Assembly: GCA_002696995.1 (NCBI GenBank)
Contig: NZUF01000002.1
Coordinates: forward strand, 34,075-40,355
Direction: 5' to 3'
Length of the DNA stretch: 6,281 nt
From: Flammeovirgaceae bacterium
GTDB lineage: Bacteria > Bacteroidota > Bacteroidia > Cytophagales > MED-G16
Part shown: one piece after another, positions 1-6,041 of the stretch
Numbering within the stretch: the stretch's first letter is position 1
Layout: each line of letters starts with the position of its first letter
The notes under the pieces: generated by a model
What the model saw: only the letters and a program-made list of their open reading frames with translations
What the model was told of the DNA's origin: nothing
Databases searched by the model: none
Made by a program: the position numbers and the translations under genes

Positions 1-20
1 ACCTAAATGAAATGAAGAGA

Positions 21-40
21 TACATATTATAAAATATGTA
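21..40. repeat. Perfect 8-bp inverted repeat (A/T-rich hairpin)
   Basis: TACATATT at 21-28 is exactly complementary to AATATGTA at 33-40, leaving a 4-base loop (ATAA). The stem is almost all A/T, so it would be a weak RNA hairpin. There is no T-run after it on the + strand; on the minus strand the sequence that follows (toward position 1) is pyrimidine-rich with several short T-runs. If a + strand gene ends at the left edge (stops lie at 4-6, 8-10 and 30-32 in the three frames), this could be its weak terminator. It could equally be a regulator site or chance in A/T-rich DNA. The repeat is seen directly; any function is inference. Confidence 0.4.
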
Positions 41-106
41 ATGAGGAATATTATTGAGTCAGAAGAAAAATTATTAAAAAATTCCAATAGATTACAATCT
101 TAGACA

Positions 107-114
107 CAAAGGTA
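107..114 (-). promoter_or_regulatory. TAnnTTTG-like -7 box reading leftward
   Basis: The minus strand reads TACCTTTG here, a full match to the Bacteroidota -7 consensus TAnnTTTG. Transcription would start near position 100 and run off the left edge, so a minus-strand gene may begin at or beyond the window edge. No convincing -33 TTTG lies at the usual 19-21 bp spacing; the nearest TTG (minus strand) is about 24 bp upstream, inside the start of the LOG-family gene. The call rests on one short motif and is tentative. Confidence 0.3.
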
Positions 115-133
115 CAAAATAAGACTATAAATT

Positions 134-670
134 ATGATCAAGAAAATATGTGTTTTTTGTGGATCAAGTAAACCAAAAAATAACTCTAAAATTGAAAAAG
201 AGGTAAACCAAATGATTAAAATAATTTTTAGTAAAAAACTAGAATTAATCTATGGTGGAGCAGACATTGGTTTAATGGGACAAATATCAAATAATTTAAT
301 TGATTTAGGGGGAAAAGTAACCGGGGTAATTCCAAAAGTTTTATCAAAAAAAGAAATAATAAATAAAAATATATCAGAACTTATAATTGTTGAAGATATG
401 CACGAAAGAAAAAAAACAATGTATGATTTAAGTGATGCATTTATAATACTTCCAGGCGGAATTGGGACTTTAGAAGAGTTTGCTGAAGTAGTCACATGGA
501 AGGTATTAGGAATTCAAAATAAAAAAATTTTTCTAATTAATATTGGAGGATACTATGACTTTTTATTAAAACAATTTAGCGTAATGAAAGAAAATAACTT
601 TCTATATACAGATATCTTTCAAGATATTATTATAATTAATAAAATAGAAGAACTCAAAAAACATTTATAA
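134..670 (+). CDS. LOG-family (TIGR00730) nucleoside-5'-monophosphate phosphoribohydrolase
   Basis: The 178-residue protein belongs to the LOG / 'lysine decarboxylase-like' Rossmann family. Characterised members cleave cytokinin riboside 5'-monophosphates, or more generally purine nucleoside monophosphates, into base plus ribose 5-phosphate in the cytosol. The family signatures are visible in order: an N-terminal beta strand with VFCGSS (7-12), a glycine loop YGGADIGLMG (40-49), MHERK (89-93), and the diagnostic PGGIGTLEE (107-115), which supplies the phosphate-binding loop and catalytic glutamate. Length matches the short bacterial LOG type (about 180-200 residues). An in-frame TAA at 128-130 makes the ATG at 134 the earliest possible start. 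No Shine-Dalgarno is present. The stop lies one base from the oadB stop on the other strand. The old label 'lysine decarboxylase' for this family is not supported by function. The physiological substrate in this organism cannot be read from the sequence. Confidence 0.9.
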   Translation: MIKKICVFCGSSKPKNNSKIEKEVNQMIKIIFSKKLELIYGGADIGLMGQISNNLIDLGGKVTGVIPKVLSKKEIINKNISELIIVEDMHERKKTMYDLSDAFIILPGGIGTLEEFAEVVTWKVLGIQNKKIFLINIGGYYDFLLKQFSVMKENNFLYTDIFQDIIIINKIEELKKHL

Positions 671-671
671 T

Positions 672-1862
672 TTATCCTAATAAAGAAATCAAAACTCCTG
701 CTGCTACAGCTGAACCAATAACTCCAGATATGTTACTTGCCATAGCATAATGCATCAAATGATTATTTGGGTCATGCTTAAGTGCAATATCATTAGCAAC
801 TCTACTGGCCATAGGAACAGCGCTTAGTCCAGTTGCACCAATTAAAGGATTAATTTTTTTCTTAGTAAATAAGTTAAATAATTTAACAGCAAAAATCCCA
901 CCAGTTATTGAAATCACAAATGCTAGCAAGCCACCAATAATAATTCCTAAAGTTTGAATATTTAAAAATGAGCTAGGAGTCATAGTTGCACCTATTGATA
1001 AACCAAGAAATACAGTGCTTGTATTTAAAATATTATCAGATGCTGCTTTGGATAACCTTGCTGTGCTAGATCCAATTTCTTTTATCAAATTACCAAACAT
1101 TAAAAACCCAATAAGTGGTGTTGATGAAGGAACAATTAAGGACACCACAAGTGTCATTAAAATAGGGAATATAATTTTTATTGAATCCAAATTTTTTATT
1201 TCATCTTTATCTCTATTTTTTTCATCTTGCTCTTTCATATTAATTAATATTTCATTTTTAGAAATAGTAAACTTTACTATAAAAGGAATTATTACCGGAA
1301 CTAATGCCATATAGGAATAAGCGGCTATTGCAATTGGTGCAAGAAGATGAGGTGCTAAAATTATAGATGTATAAATTGCTGTGGGACCATCAGCTCCACC
1401 TATAATTGCAAGAGATGCAGCCTCTTGATTTGTAAACCCAAGGAGAGATGCTACAATTAAAACAGAAAAAATTCCTATTTGAGCTGCTGCTCCAAAAAAT
1501 ACAAGTCTTAAATTTTTTAACATTGGACCAAAATCTGTTAAAGCTCCTACTCCCATAAAAATTAAGGGCGGTAAAAAGCCTGTCTTTATCAATGAATAAT
1601 ATAAAAAATTTATTATTCCATAATCTTGAGCTATTTTAATTAATCCTAGAGACTCATCTAATTTAACAACACCTAAATTAGACCCTGGGATATTTGAAAT
1701 TAGAACACCAAAAGCTATTGGAACTAAAAGTAAGGGTTCATACTTTTTTACTATGCCTAGATATAATAAAAAACAAGCAATAAATATCATTATTAAATAA
1801 CTGGGCTGAGTTATAAGCTCATTATAACTTGTCATCTCAATTATTTTTTGAAAAATTTCCAT
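672..1862 (-). CDS. oadB: Oxaloacetate decarboxylase beta subunit (Na+-translocating membrane decarboxylase)
   Basis: OadB is the integral membrane subunit that decarboxylates carboxybiotin on OadA and uses the energy to export Na+. The 396-residue product is strongly hydrophobic with many membrane segments and one charged loop (about 202-226). The hallmark GGADGPT lies at 155-161, followed by the YSYMALVP helix (182-189). The C-terminal signature NPLIGATGLSAVPMASR is at 338-354. Residues known from the Klebsiella pump (from memory D203, Y229, N373, G377, S382, R389) have spacing-matched counterparts here at D158, Y184, N338, G342, S347 and R354, so the Na+/catalytic site looks intact. It is the last gene of oadG-oadA-oadB, starting 4 bases after the oadA TAG stop, so translational coupling is likely. 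The only in-frame start after the upstream stop is this ATG. Beta subunits of methylmalonyl-CoA or glutaconyl-CoA decarboxylases are close relatives; the oadA partner favours oxaloacetate. Confidence 0.94.
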   Translation of the reverse strand: MEIFQKIIEMTSYNELITQPSYLIMIFIACFLLYLGIVKKYEPLLLVPIAFGVLISNIPGSNLGVVKLDESLGLIKIAQDYGIINFLYYSLIKTGFLPPLIFMGVGALTDFGPMLKNLRLVFFGAAAQIGIFSVLIVASLLGFTNQEAASLAIIGGADGPTAIYTSIILAPHLLAPIAIAAYSYMALVPVIIPFIVKFTISKNEILINMKEQDEKNRDKDEIKNLDSIKIIFPILMTLVVSLIVPSSTPLIGFLMFGNLIKEIGSSTARLSKAASDNILNTSTVFLGLSIGATMTPSSFLNIQTLGIIIGGLLAFVISITGGIFAVKLFNLFTKKKINPLIGATGLSAVPMASRVANDIALKHDPNNHLMHYAMASNISGVIGSAVAAGVLISLLG

Positions 1863-1866
1863 AATA

Positions 1867-3678
1867 CTAATTTATAATAAATAAAATATCATCATCAAAT
1901 ACATCATCACCTTCATCAATACAAACCTTAACTATCTTTCCAGAATACTCAGATTTAATAGCATTAATTACTTTCATTGACTCTATATAACAAATAACAT
2001 CTCCCTTCTTTACAATATCATTTACTTTAACCGGAGTGTCTTTTGGGTCTTTAGTCAAAAATACTCTTCCTTCAATAGGAGATAAAATCTGTTTACCAGG
2101 CGGGTTTTTTGTGTTTGAAGTATTGTTTTCTTCATTAAGATATTCTACTTCATAACGAACATCTTGTATTGTAATAATCTCTTTTTTAGTTTGTGAAGGG
2201 ATAGGTTCTTCAGGCTTATTATTCTTTCTTTCCAAAATTTCATCAGCTAATTTTTTCTTTGCAACACCAGATTTATAATCTATATATTGCGTTTTATGTA
2301 AAGAAAATTCTAATAATTCTTCTTCGTCATTTCCTAGCTCCCAATCCCTTTCTTTCATCTCCTCTCTATTTTTATCAAGAATATTTTCAACTAATTCATG
2401 AGGCACACCATCATAAAAAGTTTTATTTAAATCCTTTGATAAACTAATAATTTCATCACCTAATTTACCAGGAAGTTGGCCTGATTTCCCAAGTAACATA
2501 TCCCATGTGTTGTCATCTATTAGGCTCCACCTATTTTTTCCTTTAATATTATTTAGGACATTTACTAACGCAACATTCTTAACATATTGACTGTAAGGTG
2601 TAACTAAGGGTGGGTAACCAAGAATTGGCCAAATAAAATTAACCTCATCAAGTAATTTTGTGAAAAGATTATCTATGCTAATTTCTTTTTTATTGTTTTT
2701 TTGTAACCATTTATTAATACTCTTATGGCTTTTCTCTAAATCATTCATCAAGCTACCCATCATACCTCCAGGTAGTCCTGAATCTATCAATAGTGAATTC
2801 ATCAATCTGTTTTTTGGGTTGATATAATAACCTAGAAACTCATCTACAAATTCTTGAGTTAATTTCTTTACTTCCATATATGATTTTCTATCATAGTCTT
2901 TAATTAAAAAGCCATCATCTCTTAAAACCTCGTGAATGGTTAATAAATCAGCATGAGTAGTCCCCCATGAAAGTGGTTCCATTGCAACATCAATTATATC
3001 CGCTCCTGCTCTAGCTACTTCTAGTGAAGATGCTACAGAGAATCCGGGACCAGAATGCCCGTGATATTGAATAATAATATTTGGTTTATATTTTTTTATG
3101 CCCCTTACTATTTTACCTAGAGAAGATGGCCTTCCAATTCCAGCCATATCCTTAATTGCAATTTCATCAGTACCTAATTCAATTAACTGCTTAGCTAAAT
3201 TAATATAGTAATCTACTGTATGAATTTTTGAGTGAGTTATACATAAACATGACTGAGAAATCATCCCTGCTTCTTTTGCATAATCAATTGAAAGTTTTAA
3301 ATTTCTTATATCATTTAATCCATCGAAAGATCTAGCAATATCAGTTCCTTGTTTTTTCTTAACTGAAAACATTAGCTTTCTAACATCTTTTGGAACAGGG
3401 AACATACTTAATGCATTTAATCCTCTTTCTAACATCTGAGTTTGAATTCCCGCTTCATTAAATGGCTTAGTCCACTTTCTTAGAACGTCATTTGGGTTTT
3501 CTCCAGCTAGAAGTTGAATTTGTTCAAATCCACCTCCGTTGGTCTCAATACGATCCCAACATCCCATATTAATAATTGGAGAAGCTACTTTAACTAATTG
3601 ATCAGCATTTGGCATATATTTTCCAGAAGATTGCCACATATCTCTGTAAACCAGACAAAGCTTTATTTCTCTAGACAT
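1867..3678 (-). CDS. oadA: Oxaloacetate decarboxylase alpha subunit (carboxyltransferase plus biotin carrier)
   Basis: OadA transfers the carboxyl group of oxaloacetate to its own biotin, releasing pyruvate; OadB then decarboxylates carboxybiotin. The 603 residues show an HMGL-like TIM-barrel carboxyltransferase (about 4-270), a conserved PYC/OADA domain (about 290-470), a charged linker (about 475-528) and a biotinyl domain (about 530-603). Visible active-site elements are D13 in RDMWQS, Q16, R85 in QMLERG, K176 in IKDMAG (the carbamylated metal-ligand lysine in relatives), H206 and H208 in YHGHSG, and T240/T241. The biotin lysine is K569 in ESMKV, 34 residues from the C-terminus as usual. 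The common RDAHQS motif is RDMWQS here, and VWGGATFD is TNGGGFEQ, while metal ligands are kept. Having its own biotin domain and this barrel type separates it from methylmalonyl-CoA decarboxylase alpha. It begins one base after the oadG stop. Pyruvate carboxylase B-subunit is the main alternative; the oadG and oadB neighbours settle it. Confidence 0.94.
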   Translation of the reverse strand: MSREIKLCLVYRDMWQSSGKYMPNADQLVKVASPIINMGCWDRIETNGGGFEQIQLLAGENPNDVLRKWTKPFNEAGIQTQMLERGLNALSMFPVPKDVRKLMFSVKKKQGTDIARSFDGLNDIRNLKLSIDYAKEAGMISQSCLCITHSKIHTVDYYINLAKQLIELGTDEIAIKDMAGIGRPSSLGKIVRGIKKYKPNIIIQYHGHSGPGFSVASSLEVARAGADIIDVAMEPLSWGTTHADLLTIHEVLRDDGFLIKDYDRKSYMEVKKLTQEFVDEFLGYYINPKNRLMNSLLIDSGLPGGMMGSLMNDLEKSHKSINKWLQKNNKKEISIDNLFTKLLDEVNFIWPILGYPPLVTPYSQYVKNVALVNVLNNIKGKNRWSLIDDNTWDMLLGKSGQLPGKLGDEIISLSKDLNKTFYDGVPHELVENILDKNREEMKERDWELGNDEEELLEFSLHKTQYIDYKSGVAKKKLADEILERKNNKPEEPIPSQTKKEIITIQDVRYEVEYLNEENNTSNTKNPPGKQILSPIEGRVFLTKDPKDTPVKVNDIVKKGDVICYIESMKVINAIKSEYSGKIVKVCIDEGDDVFDDDILFIIN

Positions 3679-3679
3679 T

Positions 3680-3916
3680 TTAATCCAACTTTTTATAATT
3701 TAAAACTTTACCTTTTCCATTAGAAATCTGATGAATTTTTTCGTGAATAAGCTTTTCAGTATCAATACTCAGATCTTTTTTTTCAACCGAAAATGATTTG
3801 AAATATTTTATTATTATTTTTCCTAAAAAAAAGACAAGAAATAAAACAAAGAAAACGGTGATCATTCCATTAATAAGTAAACTTATAAGTAGAGTTAAAT
3901 TGGAAGTGCTTTCCAT
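3680..3916 (-). CDS. oadG: Oxaloacetate decarboxylase gamma subunit
   Basis: OadG is the small membrane anchor that links OadA to OadB. The 78-residue product has a single N-terminal membrane helix (about 8-38) and a charged cytoplasmic tail. The tail contains H58-x3-H62; in the Klebsiella protein, histidines and an aspartate in the tail bind Zn2+, so these may be equivalent, but the alignment is uncertain in so short a protein. Sequence alone is weakly diagnostic because OadG is poorly conserved. The call rests on size, topology and position: first gene of a minus-strand operon, one base ahead of oadA. The frame stays open upstream to 3943 but offers no other ATG. A TAnnTTTG-like box at 3952-3959 would give a leader of about 30 bases. 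OAD_gamma-type subunits of related decarboxylases look the same at this level. Confidence 0.85.
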   Translation of the reverse strand: MESTSNLTLLISLLINGMITVFFVLFLVFFLGKIIIKYFKSFSVEKKDLSIDTEKLIHEKIHQISNGKGKVLNYKKLD

Positions 3917-3943
3917 TTGATAAAAATATTTTTGAGGTTTGTG

Positions 3944-3967
3944 TTAGTTAGCAAAAATATGAACTAA
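3944..3967. repeat. 6-bp inverted repeat flanking the putative oad -7 box
   Basis: TTAGTT at 3944-3949 is the exact reverse complement of AACTAA at 3962-3967, with a 12-base spacer that holds the putative oadG -7 box. Half-sites about 18 bp apart centre to centre could suit a dimeric regulator, but 6-bp dyads arise easily by chance in A/T-rich DNA. The repeat is seen directly; an operator role is speculative. Confidence 0.25.
3952..3959 (-). promoter_or_regulatory. Putative oadGAB promoter -7 element (TAnnTTTG type)
   Basis: The minus strand reads TATTTTTG, matching the Bacteroidota -7 consensus TAnnTTTG. Transcription would start near 3946, about 30 bases before the oadG ATG, a sensible leader length. 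No clear -33 TTTG is found at 19-21 bp; TTTC occurs closer in. It is the only such box in the 92-bp divergent region. For the + strand acyltransferase gene I see only weak A/T-rich candidates (TTGAAA at 3974-3979 followed by A/T-rich hexamers) and do not call a promoter. Confidence 0.4.
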
Positions 3968-4008
3968 ATTATTGAAACTTTTATTAATAATACACTATTT
4001 ATAGATAA

Positions 4009-5181
4009 ATGAATATTACAAAAGTTGAATCAAATAAAGACAAAAAAAACTTTATTCAAATCCCTCTCAAAATTTATAGAAATGATAAAAACTGGATTAG
4101 ACCTCTTGATAAAGATATAAATTCTGTTTTTAGTAAAAACAAGAATAAAGCCTATAGATATGGAGAGGCTATACGTTGGCTGTTAAAAGATAATGGGGAA
4201 GTTATTGGAAGAATTGCTGCTTTTTATTCAAGTAAAAATGCTGAAGATAAGAGGTTAAAAGTTGGTGGTTGTGGTTTTTTTGAGTGTATTAATAATCAAA
4301 AAGCTGCCAATCTATTATTTGATACTGCTAAAAATTGGCTTGAAGATAAAGGATATAACTCTATGGACGGGCCAATAAATTTTGGAGAGAGAGACAAGTG
4401 GTGGGGTTGTTTATTTAAAGGCTTTGAAATCGACCCAAACTACCAACAAAATTATGGAAAAGATTATTATCCAAAATTATTTGAGAGTTATGGTTTTAAA
4501 GTTCTATTTAAACAGTTAACATTCTTTAAAAAAGTTAAAACTCCATTATCAGAAAAGTTAAAATATAAAGCCGAAAGAGCGCTTAAAAACCCTGACTATA
4601 ATTTTAGAATGCTAGAAAAGAAAAATATAGAAAAGTATATTTTAGATTTCATGAAAATTTATAACGAAGCTTGGGCAAAATACCCAGGTGTATCAACACT
4701 AAAATTGGCACAGGCTAAATCTATATTCAATCAATTAAAACCAATTTTAGATGAAAAAATATTATGGTTCGCTTACGAAAAAGAAGATCCTATTGGATTT
4801 TTTATTTGTATTCCTGAGATGAATCAGATCTTTAAATATGTAAATGGTAAACTTAATTTAATTGGTAAAATCAAAACATACTACCATTTAAAAATAAAAA
4901 AATCATGTAAAAAGATTATTGGATTAGTGTTTGGAATTGTTCCTAAACATCAAGGGAAAGGTGTTGACGGAGCGTTAATAATGGCAAGCAGTAATACAAT
5001 TCAAAAAGAGTTAGCTTATACTGATATGGAACTGAATTGGATACCTGATTTTAATACAGCGATGATCAAAGTAGCAACACAAGTCCAGGCTACCAATGAA
5101 ATTAAACCCGCAAAAGTTCATCATACATATAGGTATAATTTTGACAAATCAATACCCGTAGAGAGGATCGTAAAAAAATAA
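4009..5181 (+). CDS. GNAT-fold acyltransferase-like protein (YghO-like), substrate unknown
   Basis: The 390-residue protein resembles a family of about 370-390 residue GNAT-superfamily proteins common in Bacteroidota (YghO-like in E. coli), usually annotated only as N-acetyltransferase or hypothetical. The N-terminal half has the family pattern: FIQIPLKIYRNDKNWIRPL (15-33), a short GNAT-like strand EVIGRIAAF (64-72), and MDGPINFGERDKWWGCLFKGF (119-139). The second GNAT-like half has WFAYEKEDPIGFFICIPE (253-270) and a putative acyl-CoA loop VPKHQGKG (311-318), which fits the R/Q-x-x-G-x-G/A motif with lysine in the first position. No signal peptide or membrane helix is evident, so a cytosolic enzyme is expected. 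An in-frame TAA at 4006-4008 fixes the ATG. It is divergent from oadG and ends 2 bases from the atpG stop on the other strand. Related GNAT-type proteins include bacterial ceramide synthase candidates, but assigning an acyl or amine substrate here would be a guess. Confidence 0.7.
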   Translation: MNITKVESNKDKKNFIQIPLKIYRNDKNWIRPLDKDINSVFSKNKNKAYRYGEAIRWLLKDNGEVIGRIAAFYSSKNAEDKRLKVGGCGFFECINNQKAANLLFDTAKNWLEDKGYNSMDGPINFGERDKWWGCLFKGFEIDPNYQQNYGKDYYPKLFESYGFKVLFKQLTFFKKVKTPLSEKLKYKAERALKNPDYNFRMLEKKNIEKYILDFMKIYNEAWAKYPGVSTLKLAQAKSIFNQLKPILDEKILWFAYEKEDPIGFFICIPEMNQIFKYVNGKLNLIGKIKTYYHLKIKKSCKKIIGLVFGIVPKHQGKGVDGALIMASSNTIQKELAYTDMELNWIPDFNTAMIKVATQVQATNEIKPAKVHHTYRYNFDKSIPVERIVKK

Positions 5182-5183
5182 AC

Positions 5184-6035
5184 TTAATTATTTAATGCTT
5201 CAGCTCCGCCAACAATCTCTAAAATTTCTTTAGTTATTGCCGCCTGTCTAGTACGATTATAGGTAAGTTTAAGCTCTTTTAATAACTCCCCAGCATTATC
5301 AGTAGCTTGACTCATTGCTGTCATTCTTGATCCCTGTTCGGATGCATTTGATTCTAAAACTGCTTTAAGAAATTGCGTTTTTAGAGTTTGAGGAATTAAA
5401 TTATTAACAATTTTATTTTTATTAGGTTCAAAAATATAATTATTGTTCACTTCACTTATTTCTTTTTCTAAAGGAATTACTGGTAAGAAATTATCAACAA
5501 CACTTTTTTGAACTGCTACATTTTTAAATTCATTGTATATTATTGAAACCTTATCATACTTAGAGTTCAAAAATGAGGACACTATATAATCACAAATCTC
5601 AGATGATTTTTCATAATCAAAACCATTTAAGGATTGCCAATAGTCTAAAATTAAACTATAGTCAGATTTTTTGAAAAGGTCGTAGGCTTTCTTTCCAATT
5701 GGAAGTAACGTAATATTTTTAGTTTTAATTTTATTGCAACACAATGTAAATTGCTTAATTAAATTACTATTAAAGCTCCCACATAATCCTTTGTCAGAGC
5801 TAATTATAACTACTAAAACATTCTTTATATCTTTTTCTACAAATAGATTATTATTGACAGATCCAGATAAATTAGAAAGTATTTCATTTAACTTTTTTGA
5901 ATAAGGCCTTAATTGTAACACTTTATCCTGTGCTTTTTTTAGCTTGGCTGCCGCAACCATCTTCATAGCCTTAGTCAGCTGTTGAGTGGACTTAACTGAT
6001 CCTATTCGATTTTTAACTTCCTTTATGCTTGGCAT
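5184..6035 (-). CDS. atpG: F1 ATP synthase gamma subunit
   Basis: AtpG is the rotating central stalk of F1, coupling ion flow through Fo to ATP synthesis in the alpha/beta hexamer. The 283 residues match the family length (about 280-300). The N-terminal coiled-coil signature IKEVKNRIGSVKSTQQLTKAM (4-24) leads to KMVAAAKLKKAQ (25-36). The central domain has SSDKGLCGSFNSN (79-91). The C-terminal helix carries the family signature ITKEILEIVGGAEAL (267-281). The upstream in-frame TAG at 6036-6038 fixes the ATG. It lies 6 bases after the atpA stop, so the two are co-transcribed. What follows atpG is not atpD but a convergent gene, consistent with the split ATP synthase loci of Bacteroidota. No unusual residues stand out. 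Whether the enzyme uses H+ or Na+ is set by subunit c, which is not in the window. Confidence 0.97.
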   Translation of the reverse strand: MPSIKEVKNRIGSVKSTQQLTKAMKMVAAAKLKKAQDKVLQLRPYSKKLNEILSNLSGSVNNNLFVEKDIKNVLVVIISSDKGLCGSFNSNLIKQFTLCCNKIKTKNITLLPIGKKAYDLFKKSDYSLILDYWQSLNGFDYEKSSEICDYIVSSFLNSKYDKVSIIYNEFKNVAVQKSVVDNFLPVIPLEKEISEVNNNYIFEPNKNKIVNNLIPQTLKTQFLKAVLESNASEQGSRMTAMSQATDNAGELLKELKLTYNRTRQAAITKEILEIVGGAEALNN

Positions 6036-6041
6036 CTAATA

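Noticed and set aside
1..25. A minus-strand ATG (cat at 23-25 on +) opens a frame of 8 codons that runs off the left edge.
   Set aside because: Too short to recognise, overlaps the hairpin, and has no supporting start context. It could be a partial gene but is not supportable as one.
41..103. Small + strand frame of 20 codons starting ATG at 41 and ending TAG at 101-103.
   Set aside because: Very short, A/T-rich, no recognisable product and no ribosome-binding context; most likely chance.
250..495. Minus-strand 81-codon open frame inside the LOG-family gene.
   Set aside because: Lies wholly opposite a clearly conserved coding region; its composition is what the complement of that gene would give.
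704..714. GCTG-CTA-CAGC mini-hairpin near the end of oadB.
   Set aside because: Four-base stem within conserved coding sequence (an alanine/valine run) and no T-run; not a terminator.
1015..1314. + strand 99-codon open frame inside oadB.
   Set aside because: Antisense shadow of a conserved membrane protein gene; its hydrophobicity mirrors the complement.
1857..1875. Similar junction sequence (TAG stop then TATTA before ATG) at oadA/oadB and at atpA/atpG (6030-6050).
   Set aside because: Both are short A/T-rich junctions; the likeness is about what shared composition and tight spacing would give by chance.
2259..2447. + strand 62-codon open frame inside oadA.
   Set aside because: Antisense shadow with no recognisable motif.
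5176..5193. A/T-only 6-bp inverted repeat across the convergent stops as a terminator.
   Set aside because: A stem of six A/T pairs is too weak to call an intrinsic terminator; mentioned only as a possible contributor.
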